Source of the DNA: Candidatus Tisiphia endosymbiont of Dioctria linearis
GTDB lineage: Bacteria > Pseudomonadota > Alphaproteobacteria > Rickettsiales > Rickettsiaceae
Direction of reading: 5' to 3'
DNA length: 64,000 bases
Assembly (NCBI RefSeq): GCF_964026545.1
Contig: NZ_OZ032156.1
Coordinates: forward strand, 558,001-622,000
Positions 8,901 to 18,738 of this stretch are shown here, in pieces. Position 1 is the first letter of the stretch. Each line of letters starts with the position of its first letter. The notes beneath the pieces are model-generated. The model saw only the letters and a list, made by a program, of their open reading frames with translations. It was not told the origin of the DNA and did not search any database. The position numbers were made by a program, and so were the translations under genes.

Positions 8901-9728
8901 ATGCAAAAAATAATTGACTTACATAATATCAAAATTGGCAATGCTCTACCATTTATTTTGATTGCTGGACCATGCCAAATAGAAACTCTAGATCATGCAC
9001 TATTTATGGCAGACAAGCTTGTGACTCTTACGGCTAAACTTAACATACCATTTATTTATAAATCATCATTTGACAAAGCAAATAGAACTTCAATTAATGG
9101 TCTTCGTGGTAGTGGGCTTGACAAAGGGCTAGAAATTTTGTATAAGGTAAAATCAACCTTTAATTGTCACATTATTACCGATGTTCATACAGAGAGTCAA
9201 TGTGCCAGGGTTGCTGAAATTGTTGATATAATCCAAATTCCCGCTTTTTTATGTAGACAAACAGATTTATTGCGGGCTGCAGCACTGACCAATAAGGTGG
9301 TTAATGTGAAAAAAGGACAGTTTCTTGCTCCTTGGGATATGAAGAATGTCCATGCTAAGCTGGAAAGCTTTGGGGCTAAGAATATCATGCTTACCGAGCG
9401 GGGAATATGTTTTGGTTACAATACATTAGTATCAGATATGCGTAGTTTACCAATTATGGCAGAAACTGGGGCTCCAGTAATTTTCGATGCAACCCATTCG
9501 GTTCAGCAGCCAGGTGGTATAGGCAATAGTAGTGGTGGCGAGAGGAAATATGTTGAAATACTGGCAAGGGCAGCTGTTAGCGTTGGAGTCGCTGGTATTT
9601 TTATGGAAGTTCATCAAGAGCCAGATGATGCTCCAAGTGACGGACCTTGTATGATTAAGCTATCTGATTTAGAACCTATATTATCTAGATTGAAGAGATA
9701 TGATGATATAACTAAAACGTCTACATAA
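8901..9728 (+). CDS. kdsA: 2-dehydro-3-deoxyphosphooctonate aldolase (KDO-8-phosphate synthase)
   Basis: KdsA condenses phosphoenolpyruvate with arabinose 5-phosphate to KDO-8-phosphate, the first step to the inner-core sugar of lipopolysaccharide. The 275 residues carry IAGPCQIE near residue 25, [12 protein letters not shown] near 55, [13 protein letters not shown] in the middle and DATHSVQ near 198. The Cys in GPC, rather than the Asn found in E. coli, points to the metal-dependent class. TAAGGAGC upstream of the ATG is a good ribosome-binding site. The gene follows secG by 22 bases. A palindromic repeat begins 16 bases after its stop. Its presence implies that the cell makes KDO-containing LPS. 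Confidence 0.96.
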   Translation: MQKIIDLHNIKIGNALPFILIAGPCQIETLDHALFMADKLVTLTAKLNIPFIYKSSFDKANRTSINGLRGSGLDKGLEILYKVKSTFNCHIITDVHTESQCARVAEIVDIIQIPAFLCRQTDLLRAAALTNKVVNVKKGQFLAPWDMKNVHAKLESFGAKNIMLTERGICFGYNTLVSDMRSLPIMAETGAPVIFDATHSVQQPGGIGNSSGGERKYVEILARAAVSVGVAGIFMEVHQEPDDAPSDGPCMIKLSDLEPILSRLKRYDDITKTST

Positions 9729-9744
9729 TAGTAACTATAGAATC

Positions 9745-9908
9745 GTGAGCGTTCACGGAAAAAAAGTTAAAGTACAAGACGTCATTGCAAGAAGGCGTAG
9801 ACGACGAAGCAATCTATTCCTGGTCACTTTTTGGATTGCCGCGTCGTCGCAAAGCGGCTCCTCGTAATGACGCTTGGTGAGCATATTTTTTATTCATCAT
9901 AAGAAAAT
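9745..9908. repeat. Palindromic repeat, family D, copy 1 (complete)
   Basis: One end is GTGAGCGTTCACGGAAAAAA followed by GTTAAAGTACAAGACGTCATTGC. The interior is palindromic around GACGAAGCAATC and GGATTGCCGCGTCG. The other end reads, on the minus strand, TATTTTCTTATGATGAATAA and then CTCACCAAGCGTCATTACG. Related copies or parts occur at 12115, 17796, 27346, 44352 and 49494. It fills the gap between the convergent kdsA and ptrB genes. Confidence 0.85.
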
Positions 9909-9915
9909 AGCAAAA

Positions 9916-9941
9916 AAACCGTAAACGCTTACAATCCGGTT
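9916..9941 (-). terminator. Possible Rho-independent terminator of ptrB
   Basis: Read on the minus strand just after the ptrB stop, AACCG and CGGTT can pair around a small inner hairpin (TAAGCGTTTA), followed by a run of seven T residues. The stem is short and AT-rich, so the call is tentative. Confidence 0.4.
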
Positions 9942-9948
9942 AACTATA

Positions 9949-12003
9949 CTATCTGATTATGCCAAAAGCCCTAAATATAAATATTATCTCATCGGCTGCT
10001 TCTTTTAGATAATCGAAACGACCAGAAGAACCTTTATGCCCTGAATCCATATTAGTTTTTAGCAATAATATGTTATTATCTGTTTTTGTTGCTCGAATCT
10101 TTGCTGCCCACTTAGCTGCTTCCCAATACCCAACTCTAGGGTCAGAAATTCCAGCCGTGATAAATAGACTCGGGTAGTTTTGAGCTTTTATATTATCATA
10201 CGGAGAATAAGACTTAATATAGTTAAAATAATCTAGCTCTTTAGGATTGCCCCACTCCTTAAATTCACTAGGGGTTAATGGCAGTTCTTCATCGAGCATA
10301 GTATTTAATACATCAACAAAAGGTACATGGGCAAGGGCTGCTTTAAATAATTCTGGTTGTTCATTAATGACCGCTCCAATTAACATCCCTCCTGCACTTC
10401 CTCCACAAATTACTATATTACCCTGGCTAGTATATTTTTCTTTAATTAACTGTTTAGCAGAAACAATAAAGTCATCAAAAGTTCTTTTTTTATTGAGGAA
10501 TTTAGCAGCTTGATACCAATCATGCCCAAGATCGTCTCCACCTCTAATATGAGCAAGAGCATAAACAAACCCTCGATCTACAAGAGAAATAGCTGTATTC
10601 CTAAAGGATACTGGTATGCTGATACCATATGAACCATAACCATATAAATATAAAGGATTCTTCCCATCCTTGTTAAACAACGATTTTTTATATAATAAGG
10701 TAATTGGTACTTTAACCCCATCATTATCAGCAAATATTCTTTCTACCATATATTCTTCAGGATTAAAGCCACTTGGTATTTCCTGTACTTTCAATATTGA
10801 TAGTTGCTCACTGTTAAAATCATAACTATAAGTGGTGTTCGGTCTAGCAAGCGAAGAATAATTTACTCGAATATCATCTTCATCAAAATTAGTAGATAAG
10901 GCTGAAGCAGTAAAAGCAGCATCCGGGAAATGAATAATTTTTTCATTCTGCTCTTTAAGATGCTTTATTTTAATAACTGGTAATCCTTGATCACGATAAT
11001 TAACTATTAAATAATTGTTAGTAATATTAAAACTAGCTAAATATCTAGTTGGGTCTTCTGGTATATAATTATTTTCCCATAAATCATTTTGAAAATTATG
11101 CACATTTACTAATACTATGCGAAAGTTTTTTGCCCCTTCATTGGTATTAATATAAAAATTATCACCATTATGCTCAACATCATAAAAAACTCCTCCCTTT
11201 AGAGGTCTAATAAGCTTAGGCTGAAAGCTATGATCAGACATTTCTACAGCATATGTTTCATTTTCATTATGACCAGATACATCAACGAAAATATATTGTC
11301 GACTGGATGACTTACTAACGTTCAGCTGATATAATGAATCTGTTATCTGATATACTAACTTGTCATTGGAAGTGATATCTCCTAAAGAGTGAAACATTAA
11401 TTTATCATGACGAAAATTTTCATTAATCGGCATATAAAAGAACCCTTTCAGATATTCATGCCAAATTATATTGCGACTCACATTATGTATTTCATCTGGT
11501 AAATATTCTTTGGTCTTTAAATTATAGACTTTAATTGTATATTTTTCATCACCGGTGAAATCAACACTATAAGCTAGTAGCGTATGATCGGGGGAGATTG
11601 ATGCTAGACCTAGATCAGTAAATTTATTATCTTTGGCAATAACATTGATATCTAATATAATTTCTTCCGGAGCATCCATTGACCCCATTTTTCGACAATA
11701 TATAGGATATTCAGTATTTTCTTCAGTTCTGGTATAATAATAGTAATTATCTTTTTTTACATAAGTTGACTGATCAGCAAGTTTAATTCTGCCCTTTAAC
11801 TCCTCAAAGATTTTATCTTTTTCTTTTTGTAATGGCTCAAAAAATTGCTCGGAGTATTTATTTTCTGCCTGTAAATATTCTATGATTTTTTTATCGCTAA
11901 CATTAGGCCATTCGCTATCTCTAAGCCAGTTATATTCATCTGTAATTTTCTGACCGTGCAATAAAAAACTGTAATCGATCTTATCGGCTATAGGTAGCTT
12001 CAT
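9949..12003 (-). CDS. ptrB: Oligopeptidase B (protease II), prolyl oligopeptidase family S9A
   Basis: This cytosolic serine peptidase cleaves after Arg/Lys in short peptides. The 684-residue product has the expected order: an N-terminal seven-bladed propeller (about residues 70-410) that restricts access to short peptides, then an alpha/beta-hydrolase domain. The nucleophile is Ser in GGSAGG (about 535), the aspartate is in ITAGISDPRV (about 620) and the histidine is in SGHKGSSGR (about 656), so the triad is complete. YGSYG precedes the catalytic domain as in the family. A strong AAAGGAGGA ribosome-binding site lies just upstream of the ATG. The gene is flanked by oppositely oriented copies of a palindromic repeat. 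In an intracellular bacterium it may recycle host-derived peptides. Confidence 0.93.
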   Translation of the reverse strand: MKLPIADKIDYSFLLHGQKITDEYNWLRDSEWPNVSDKKIIEYLQAENKYSEQFFEPLQKEKDKIFEELKGRIKLADQSTYVKKDNYYYYTRTEENTEYPIYCRKMGSMDAPEEIILDINVIAKDNKFTDLGLASISPDHTLLAYSVDFTGDEKYTIKVYNLKTKEYLPDEIHNVSRNIIWHEYLKGFFYMPINENFRHDKLMFHSLGDITSNDKLVYQITDSLYQLNVSKSSSRQYIFVDVSGHNENETYAVEMSDHSFQPKLIRPLKGGVFYDVEHNGDNFYINTNEGAKNFRIVLVNVHNFQNDLWENNYIPEDPTRYLASFNITNNYLIVNYRDQGLPVIKIKHLKEQNEKIIHFPDAAFTASALSTNFDEDDIRVNYSSLARPNTTYSYDFNSEQLSILKVQEIPSGFNPEEYMVERIFADNDGVKVPITLLYKKSLFNKDGKNPLYLYGYGSYGISIPVSFRNTAISLVDRGFVYALAHIRGGDDLGHDWYQAAKFLNKKRTFDDFIVSAKQLIKEKYTSQGNIVICGGSAGGMLIGAVINEQPELFKAALAHVPFVDVLNTMLDEELPLTPSEFKEWGNPKELDYFNYIKSYSPYDNIKAQNYPSLFITAGISDPRVGYWEAAKWAAKIRATKTDNNILLLKTNMDSGHKGSSGRFDYLKEAADEIIFIFRAFGIIR

Positions 12004-12114
12004 TTTGTCCTCCTTTAATTCACAACTTATATATATAGCAGATTTTTATGTTCCACTAATAGCTGTTTTCATTATTTTTTTAGTATAGCTATGAGACTAG
12101 TTAAATCGGTGCTT

Positions 12115-12251
12115 AAACGACGTTATTGCGAGGAGCTACTTTAGTGGCGACGAAGCAATCCAGAAAACGATTAAACTTACAATTGCTTCGTCGTGTTTAC
12201 ACACTCCTCGCAATAACATCTTGTACTTTAACTTTTTTCCGTGAACGCTCG
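12115..12251. repeat. Palindromic repeat, family D, copy 2
   Basis: The core reads CGTTATTGCGAGGAGCTACT then GACGAAGCAATCC, with an inverted half ATTGCTTCGTCG and CTCGCAATAAC, and ends TTTTTTCCGTGAACGCTCGC. The last part is the reverse complement of the left end of the copy at 9745. The stop codon of the acetyltransferase gene abuts this end. Confidence 0.85.
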
Positions 12252-12800
12252 CTACAGCACTCTAGCGTAAATATAATAGTCCCTATTTATTCCTTGCACA
12301 ATCTCATATTTTTTGAGCAATCCCTCTTTAACAAAATTACATCGTTCCAAAACATTAATTGAGCGAGTATTGTCAGTTATAACAGTTGCTTGGGTGCGAA
12401 CAATTCCAGCATATTCGATAAATCTTAAAATAGTTTTGATAGATTTTAGCATAATTCCTTTACCCCAAAATTCCGGATCAAGATCGTAACTTATTTCTGC
12501 TTTGAGGTGCATTGCAGAAACACTATTAAACCCAGCAGTCCCTATAAGTTTATTAGTATCTTTGAGGGAAATAGCCCAGTAAAATCCCCGATGATTATGA
12601 AATAAGCTGGACCAATATCTTATCTCATCAGTAGCTTGAGCTGTGTCCGATGGACAATTTTGTTCGGTCAGGAATGGTAGCATTTCTGACTTATTCATAT
12701 AGGTAAAATAGTTTTCGGAATCATCACTAGTTAATTCCCTAAGAACTATATCACCTAGGTCTAATATAGGAAATTGATGGTATATAGATGGGTTAAGCAT
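12252..12800 (-). CDS. GNAT-family N-acetyltransferase (RimJ/RimL type)
   Basis: The 182-residue product looks like a GCN5-related acetyltransferase of the group that includes RimJ/RimL, which acetylate ribosomal-protein N-termini or small amines with acetyl-CoA. IVLRELTSDDSENYFTYM near the start is the typical first strand-helix. AISLKDTNKLIGTAGF is the central strand. EISYDLDPEFWGKGIMLKSI holds the acetyl-CoA-binding Q/GxGxG-like segment, here WGKGIM. TDNTRSINVLERCNFVKEG is the characteristic last motif. It lies 15 bases downstream of queC on the same strand and may be cotranscribed. The substrate cannot be told from the sequence. Confidence 0.85.
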   Translation of the reverse strand: MLNPSIYHQFPILDLGDIVLRELTSDDSENYFTYMNKSEMLPFLTEQNCPSDTAQATDEIRYWSSLFHNHRGFYWAISLKDTNKLIGTAGFNSVSAMHLKAEISYDLDPEFWGKGIMLKSIKTILRFIEYAGIVRTQATVITDNTRSINVLERCNFVKEGLLKKYEIVQGINRDYYIYARVL

Positions 12801-12815
12801 ATGTTAGAAGATAAT

Positions 12816-13511
12816 TTATTTTTTATAATTAGTGGGGTCAGTTACATTATTTTCTTCAAAGGCTTTAAGTCTAGTTAAGCATGAATGACATGTGCCACAA
12901 GACAACCCCTCATCTGATGGATCATAACAAGAAATCGTTTTAGAATAATCTACCCCTAATTCTAGACCAGCCTTGATAATTTCTCCCTTTGACATATTTA
13001 TTAAGGGAGCATGAATGGTAATTTGTTTACCTGATACTCCTACAGCAGTTGCAAGATTTGCCAGATTATTAAAAGCTACTAAATATTCCGGGCGGCAATC
13101 TGGATAATTAGCGGAATCAGTTGCGTGTATCCCTATAAAAATATCAAAAGCTCCTATTATTTCACTAAATCCTAAAGCATAACTTAAAAATATGGTATTA
13201 CGTGCTGGTACATAAGTAACTGGTATATTGTCCGGTAATTCACTATGATCTTTATATTTTGGTACGTCTATGGCATTGTCAGTGAGAGCTGATCCGCCAA
13301 AGTTACGTAAATCAATATTTATAATTTTATGTTGTTTGACGTTATAGTTCTGAACTAATTGCTTAACCTTCTCCAGTTCAACATTATTGCGTTGAGAATA
13401 GTTGAAACTTATGGCATAAATTTCGTAATTCATTTTTTTTATCATTGCTAGTACGGTAGCTGAATCTACACCGCCACTTACTAAAGCCACTGCCTTTTTC
13501 ATAATAACCAT
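12816..13511 (-). CDS. queC: 7-cyano-7-deazaguanine synthase
   Basis: QueC converts 7-carboxy-7-deazaguanine to preQ0 with ATP and ammonia, a step towards queuosine in tRNA. The ATP-pyrophosphatase loop [12 protein letters not shown] is near the N-terminus. [18 protein letters not shown] and [14 protein letters not shown] are family signatures. The C-terminus has the zinc cysteines in [26 protein letters not shown]. The length of 231 residues is usual. Two ATGs are possible (13511 and 13502). A TATAAT box ends only about 8 bases before the first, so the transcript may have almost no leader. No other queuosine genes are in the window. Confidence 0.95.
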   Translation of the reverse strand: MVIMKKAVALVSGGVDSATVLAMIKKMNYEIYAISFNYSQRNNVELEKVKQLVQNYNVKQHKIINIDLRNFGGSALTDNAIDVPKYKDHSELPDNIPVTYVPARNTIFLSYALGFSEIIGAFDIFIGIHATDSANYPDCRPEYLVAFNNLANLATAVGVSGKQITIHAPLINMSKGEIIKAGLELGVDYSKTISCYDPSDEGLSCGTCHSCLTRLKAFEENNVTDPTNYKK

Positions 13512-13562
13512 CGATCCATTATATCATATAGTATATAGCAAAATTTTTGTCCACTAAGCTAA

Positions 13563-16421
13563 TTATAGGTAATTTTTTAAATATTTTCCAGTATGGCTCT
13601 CTTTACAACAAGCAATATCCTTCGGAGTCCCGGTAGCTACTATTTCTCCACCTTTATCCCCTCCCTCAGGACCAACATCTATAACGTAATCCGCTGTTTT
13701 TACAACATCTAGGTTATGCTCAATAACTACCACGCTATTACCCATGTCAACTAATTTATGTAGTACTTTAAGCAATTTATTAATATCATCTATGTGTAAA
13801 CCTGTTGTTGGTTCATCAAGTATGTATAAAGTTTTACCAGTTGAGCGTTTTGATAATTCTTTAGCTAATTTTATCCTTTGTGCTTCACCCCCAGACAAAG
13901 TAGTAGCCGATTGACCAATTTTTATATAACCAAGTCCTACCTCATTTAAAGTAACCAGTTTTTCGTAAATTAATGGTACTTTCTCAAAAAAGCTCATAGC
14001 ATCTTCAACTGTCATCCTAAGAACGTCAGATATAGACTTATCCTTATATTTAATTTCAAGAGTTTCTCTGTTATATCTATCGCCATTACACACATCACAT
14101 TTTACATAAATATCAGGCAAAAAATGCATTTCTATTTTAATCAGACCATCGCCTTGACATGATTCACACCTCCCACCTTTAACATTGAATGAAAACCTAC
14201 CAACTTTATAACCCCGAGTTTTTGCAGTTGGTAGTTCAGCAAACCAGTCTCTAATATGGGTAAATGCCCCTGTGTAAGTTGCTGGGTTTGATCTTGGTGT
14301 GCGACCTATTGGCGACTGATTGATATCAATAACCTTATCAATATATTCAAGACCGGTAATTGATTTATATTCTCCCGGAAAGACTTTTGAAGATGGTTCT
14401 AAAAACTTTAAAGCGGCTTTATATAAAGTATGAATTATTAAGCTTGATTTTCCTCCGCCGGATACACCGGTTATTGCTGTAAAACTACCCAAAGGGATTG
14501 TAATATTAACATTTTGTAAATTATTAGACACAGCTCCAGTTAAGGCTATTACCTTACCGGAAGAGGATATTCGAGTATTTGCTGGTACTTCAATAAATTG
14601 TTTACCACTTAAATAACTGCCAGTTATGCTATTTGCACATTGTTTAATTTCCTCAATTGTTCCTTGGGCTACTATATGTCCACCATGAATACCAGCACCT
14701 GGTCCAACATCAATAATGTGATCCGATTCATACATTGTTTCTTCATCATGCTCAACAACCAGAACTGTATTACCAAGGTCTCGAAGATTTTTGAGAGTTT
14801 CTATTAAGCGAGCATTATCACGCTGATGTAAACCAATTGACGGCTCGTCAAGTACATATAACACCCCACTAAGTCCTGAACCAATTTGTGACGCTAAACG
14901 AATACGCTGGCTTTCTCCACCAGATAAAGTACCTGACCCTCTAGACAAAGCAAGATATTCAAGACCAACATTCATAAGAAATTGTAACCTTTCCTTGATT
15001 TCCTTTAAAATACGCTCGGCAATAGCTACTTGTCTTTTATTAAGCTGTTGGTCTAATTGATTAAACCATTTTTGTAGTTGTAAAATACTCAAGGCAGATA
15101 CTTTTCCTATATGCATATCAGCAATTTTAATACAAAGAGACTCTGTCTTTAATCTATAACCTTCACAAGCTGTACATTTGTGTTCTGCTTTGTATTTTAA
15201 TAATTCTTCTTTTACTACAGAAGAATTATCCTTATGTTCTTTTTCTTGTAAGCTAGGTATTATTCCAGCAAAAGGCTGCTGTATAACCCGAGATTTAGAA
15301 CCATCATGATATTGAAACTTTATAGTATCTTCACCCGAGCCATGGAGCAATACTTGCTGTGTAGTATGTGGTAGTTCTATAAAGGGAGTGTCTAATGAAA
15401 ACTCATAATGACTTGCCAAGGCTCTTAATGTTTCTAAAAAGAACTTTGAGGATATTTTACCCCAAGGTGCTATAGCTCCATCTTTAATACTAATTTTGCC
15501 ATCTGGAATAATCAATTCTTTATCAAGAACTAATTCTTTGCCAAGACCTTCACATTTAGGACAAGCACCAAATGGGCTATTAAAGGAAAAGATTCTTGGT
15601 TCTATCTCAGTAATCTGGAAACCAGAAACTGGACAAGAATATTTTTCTGAAAAAATGATTCTCGAACCTTTAGTAAGGTGGGTTTCTACTCCGTTTGGTA
15701 AATCAACAATCTCGACATATACTATACCATCTGCCAATTTAAGAGCTATTTCCAAACTATCTGCAAGTCTATTGCCTAAATCACCTTCTAGAGAAATCCT
15801 ATCAACAATTACTTCAATATTATGTTTTTTATTCTTATCAAATTTTGGTAGATCATCAATCTCATAAATTTCATTGTTAATTACCAGTCTGCCAAAACCT
15901 TGTTTTCTAAGATCAAGAATTTCACGTCTGAATTCACCTTTTTGCCCTCTGATAATGGGTGCTAAAATGTATAATTTACTTCCCTTAGGAAAATCACGAA
16001 TAGCATCTATCATCTCTGATATGGTTTGATTCTTTATAGGTAGACCTGTTGCTGGAGAATAAGGTACTCCTACCCTTGCATATAGTAATCTCAAATAATC
16101 ATAAATCTCAGTTATAGTACCTACTGTAGAACGTGGATTTTTAGATGTAGTTTTTTGATCAATAGCTATTGCCGGTGACAAACCAGAGACTGATTCAACA
16201 TCAGGTTTATCCTGAAGATGTAGAAATTGCCTAGCATAGGAAGATAGACTTTCCACATATCTACGTTGCCCTTCTGCGTAAATAGTATCAAAAGCTAGTG
16301 AAGATTTACCAGAACCACTAAGACCGGTAATTACCACAAACTTATTTCTTGGAATATCAACATTTACATTCTTTAAATTATGCTCCTTAGCACCGCGAAC
16401 TTTAATATATTCTTGCATCAT
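13563..16421 (-). CDS. uvrA: Excinuclease ABC subunit A
   Basis: UvrA is the damage-recognition ATPase of nucleotide excision repair and loads UvrB on DNA lesions. The 952-residue product has two ABC-type ATPase modules. The first has Walker [10 protein letters not shown] near residue 35, a cysteine pair CPVSG with CPKCEG, and signature [12 protein letters not shown]. The second has GVSGGGKSS, the zinc finger CESCQGDG with CDVCNGDRY, and signature [12 protein letters not shown]. The UvrB-binding region lies in the first half. All motifs are intact. ATG codons at 16421 and 16418 are adjacent. It is divergent from ssb, an arrangement common in proteobacteria. Confidence 0.97.
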   Translation of the reverse strand: MMQEYIKVRGAKEHNLKNVNVDIPRNKFVVITGLSGSGKSSLAFDTIYAEGQRRYVESLSSYARQFLHLQDKPDVESVSGLSPAIAIDQKTTSKNPRSTVGTITEIYDYLRLLYARVGVPYSPATGLPIKNQTISEMIDAIRDFPKGSKLYILAPIIRGQKGEFRREILDLRKQGFGRLVINNEIYEIDDLPKFDKNKKHNIEVIVDRISLEGDLGNRLADSLEIALKLADGIVYVEIVDLPNGVETHLTKGSRIIFSEKYSCPVSGFQITEIEPRIFSFNSPFGACPKCEGLGKELVLDKELIIPDGKISIKDGAIAPWGKISSKFFLETLRALASHYEFSLDTPFIELPHTTQQVLLHGSGEDTIKFQYHDGSKSRVIQQPFAGIIPSLQEKEHKDNSSVVKEELLKYKAEHKCTACEGYRLKTESLCIKIADMHIGKVSALSILQLQKWFNQLDQQLNKRQVAIAERILKEIKERLQFLMNVGLEYLALSRGSGTLSGGESQRIRLASQIGSGLSGVLYVLDEPSIGLHQRDNARLIETLKNLRDLGNTVLVVEHDEETMYESDHIIDVGPGAGIHGGHIVAQGTIEEIKQCANSITGSYLSGKQFIEVPANTRISSSGKVIALTGAVSNNLQNVNITIPLGSFTAITGVSGGGKSSLIIHTLYKAALKFLEPSSKVFPGEYKSITGLEYIDKVIDINQSPIGRTPRSNPATYTGAFTHIRDWFAELPTAKTRGYKVGRFSFNVKGGRCESCQGDGLIKIEMHFLPDIYVKCDVCNGDRYNRETLEIKYKDKSISDVLRMTVEDAMSFFEKVPLIYEKLVTLNEVGLGYIKIGQSATTLSGGEAQRIKLAKELSKRSTGKTLYILDEPTTGLHIDDINKLLKVLHKLVDMGNSVVVIEHNLDVVKTADYVIDVGPEGGDKGGEIVATGTPKDIACCKESHTGKYLKNYL

Positions 16422-16526
16422 AATTTATCATAAATTTTTAAGGAACTTTCAAAAAACTTGTAGCATTATAGGTTGTTTTGAATTATTATTGCAATAATAA
16501 AATATTATTTTAGATGGTGAAGATTT

Positions 16527-16970
16527 GTGGCAGGTAGTTTAAATAAAGCAATATTAATAGGTAACTTAGGGCGTGACCCAGAAATTAGGCATACGGCAGA
16601 CGGTAAAGAGATAGCAAGTTTTAGTGTTGCTACTTCTGAGACATGGAAAGATCGTACTACTGGAGAAAAGAAAGAAAAAACCGAATGGCATAGAGTGGTA
16701 GTATTTAATGAAGGGTTGGTATCTGTTGTAAAGAATTATGCCAAAAAAGGAACTAGAGTTTACTTAGAAGGTATTTTACAAACTAGAAAATGGGTAGATA
16801 ACCTTGGGCATGAAAAATATACGACAGAAATAGTGCTGCAGAATTTTAACTCGCAATTTATATTGTTAGATTCTAGAGGCGTTGGTATTCAAACATCAGA
16901 TACTGTTGTACCCAAAAATACGGTTACTAACTTTGACCATAGCGATTTAGATGATGAAATACCTTTCTAG
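16527..16970 (+). CDS. ssb: Single-stranded DNA-binding protein
   Basis: Ssb coats single-stranded DNA in replication, repair and recombination. The 147-residue product begins AGSLNKAILIGNLGRDPEIR and has the OB-fold pattern with EWHRVVVFN and YLEGILQTRKW. A glycine-poor linker and the acidic tip DLDDEIPF, which binds partner proteins, close it. It appears to start with GTG, preceded by GGTGAAG. The next gene's start overlaps its 3' end by about 20 bases. The divergent neighbour is uvrA. Confidence 0.95.
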   Translation: MAGSLNKAILIGNLGRDPEIRHTADGKEIASFSVATSETWKDRTTGEKKEKTEWHRVVVFNEGLVSVVKNYAKKGTRVYLEGILQTRKWVDNLGHEKYTTEIVLQNFNSQFILLDSRGVGIQTSDTVVPKNTVTNFDHSDLDDEIPF

Positions 16971-17775
16971 AGTTGCAGTAGTTTCTGTATCTCTGGCTCT
17001 TTCTTCTTGTGTTTCGTCTATAGAAACAAGGGTTGAGGAAGCAGAAAAACTAGCATCAATAAACAGGTTTGAGAAGAAACTTGTTAAGGCTGGGGATTTT
17101 GTCATTACAACCTACCAACATATCTCGGATAAAGATAGCCCTTATGTATTTTATATTGAGGGTGATGGAAGTATTGGACGTTATACTGTCGCTAGCAATC
17201 CAACTCCTTCCAAGATTATGTTGTTTAAGCTTGCTACTCTTGATACTAGACCTAATGTAGTTTATATAGCTCGTCCATGCCAATATACACCAGTAGAGCT
17301 TAATCCTAATTGTAATCAAGTCTATTGGACAGACAAAAGAATGGCTGAAGAGGTTATAGAATCAACAAATATAGTAATAAATAGTATAAATAATGATAAG
17401 CCAGCTAGTTTAGTTGGTTTCTCTGGTGGGGGAGGTGTTGCTATCTTGGTGGCAGCAAGAAATAAACATATTAAGGATATAATAACTGTAGCAGGTAATC
17501 TTGATATTAAAAATTTTAGTGAACACCATAAAGTATATGGATTAAAGAAGTCATTAAATCCCATAGATTATGCCATAAAAATCAATAATATCCCGCAATT
17601 ACATATTTCAGGAAGCAAGGATAAAATAGTACCTAGCAGTATTATGCATGGCTATATAAAAGCTAGTTCTTCAAATTGTATACAACAAAAGATATTCCCT
17701 AATATTACTCATACCAAAGGCTGGGAAAAGGTATGGCAGGATGTGCTACAAATCAATCTTACATGCAGATATTAA
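16951..17775 (+). CDS. Lipoprotein with alpha/beta-hydrolase fold
   Basis: The product begins with a lipoprotein signal (YLSRVAVVSVSLALSSC), so it should be lipidated at the Cys near residue 20 and sit in the envelope. The rest has an alpha/beta-hydrolase pattern. The likely nucleophile is Ser in VGFSGGGGVAI (about 156). An aspartate follows in ISGSKDKIVP (about 222) and a histidine in THTKGW (about 258). The order and spacing fit a Ser-Asp-His triad. The substrate is unknown. It overlaps ssb by 20 bases, so translation may be coupled, although no functional link is apparent. A family D repeat lies about 20 bases after the stop. Confidence 0.75.
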   Translation: MMKYLSRVAVVSVSLALSSCVSSIETRVEEAEKLASINRFEKKLVKAGDFVITTYQHISDKDSPYVFYIEGDGSIGRYTVASNPTPSKIMLFKLATLDTRPNVVYIARPCQYTPVELNPNCNQVYWTDKRMAEEVIESTNIVINSINNDKPASLVGFSGGGGVAILVAARNKHIKDIITVAGNLDIKNFSEHHKVYGLKKSLNPIDYAIKINNIPQLHISGSKDKIVPSSIMHGYIKASSSNCIQQKIFPNITHTKGWEKVWQDVLQINLTCRY

Positions 17776-17795
17776 TCAGAATAGGTTCTTTTGAT

Positions 17796-17920
17796 GTGAG
17801 CATATCACAGAAAAAAGTAAAAAAGATAATTGCTATCCCACATAGTTCTCGTGGCAATCCATTATTCTTGGATTGCATCAATGTCACTAAAGTGGCTCCT
17901 CGCTAATAGACGCTTGGTGA
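17796..17920. repeat. Palindromic repeat, family D, copy 3 (degenerate), in a 393-base gap
   Basis: It starts GTGAGCATATCACAGAAAAA, a degraded version of the family's GTGAGCGTTCACGG end. It then has GGCAATCCATTATTCTTGGA and AAAGTGGCTCCTCGCTAATA, ending GACGCTTGGTGA. The rest of the gap to 18168 shows no gene. It is AT-rich and probably holds the promoter of the next lipoprotein gene. Confidence 0.7.
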
Positions 17921-18168
17921 TTGTATAATACTATCACCAAAACTTATAATTCCGAATTGTATAATTTATAATTGCTATTTATCTAAATTATTTCTTCTTT
18001 TTTTTAAAACTTGTGTTATCATTATTTTACTTACTAGCTTTTTTATAAGTGACTTAATAATTAAGTTTTGCTTAGTTATTTCCGACAACCTCTTAGGTTC
18101 GTAACAACTTTTTTACTATCAATGTAACAGTACCCAACAGGGTAGCTATAATTATTAAAGAGTATTTT

Positions 18169-18714
18169 ATGATAAAAAAATTTTTATGTTCTTTTCTGAT
18201 TCTTATAATCGCTTCTACTCTTTCTAGTTGCGGTCGAAATCTTGCAGCGAATACATATACTAGTGACTCAACGTTAAATATTGTGTTGGAAGGAAAGCTT
18301 CTTGCCAAAAGAGATATAAAAATTACGGAGAATGAAAAACTCGGCGATAATACAACTGGTGCTCTGGCTGGCTCTGTTGCTGGTGGGGCGGTTGCTGCTA
18401 GTGGAAGTAACAACTTAGCTCTAATTGTTGGTGGTGCTATTGTTGGAGGTGTTACTGGTGCAGCAATGCAAGCTGCTTTGGGAACATCAAACGGTATAGA
18501 ATATATCGTACAAGTTGATAGATCGAATTTGAAAGATGATTATTACGAAGGTAGCAGACTTTTAAGAAATGCTATAGCAGCTGTGCGTGCAACAGGTGTT
18601 ATCACCATTGTACAGGCTAAAGAAGATAAAGACAATCCTGTAATAAATGAAGGACAAAATGTTTTAGTTATTCTTTCTGAGAAGAGAACTAGACTCATTC
18701 CAGCTAAATATTAA
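18169..18714 (+). CDS. Glycine-zipper outer-membrane lipoprotein (SlyB/Pal-like)
   Basis: The 181-residue product has a lipoprotein signal (FLCSFLILIIASTLSSC), with the lipid cysteine near residue 21. A glycine-rich stretch follows near residues 63-105 (GALAGSVAGGAVAASG and IVGGAIVGGVTGAAMQAALG), the repeated small-residue pattern of glycine-zipper lipoproteins such as SlyB and the rickettsial 17-kDa antigen. The C-terminal half (GIEYIVQVDRS, GQNVLVILSEKRTRLIP) matches the SlyB-type beta-rich end. It probably spans or anchors in the outer membrane. It reads in the same direction as the next lipoprotein gene, 24 bases away, and is probably cotranscribed with it. Confidence 0.75.
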   Translation: MIKKFLCSFLILIIASTLSSCGRNLAANTYTSDSTLNIVLEGKLLAKRDIKITENEKLGDNTTGALAGSVAGGAVAASGSNNLALIVGGAIVGGVTGAAMQAALGTSNGIEYIVQVDRSNLKDDYYEGSRLLRNAIAAVRATGVITIVQAKEDKDNPVINEGQNVLVILSEKRTRLIPAKY

Positions 18715-18738
18715 GATTAATAATAATAGATTATTACC

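Noticed and set aside
12126..12362. Plus-strand open frame of 78 codons
   Set aside because: It runs through a family D repeat and into the antisense of the acetyltransferase gene.
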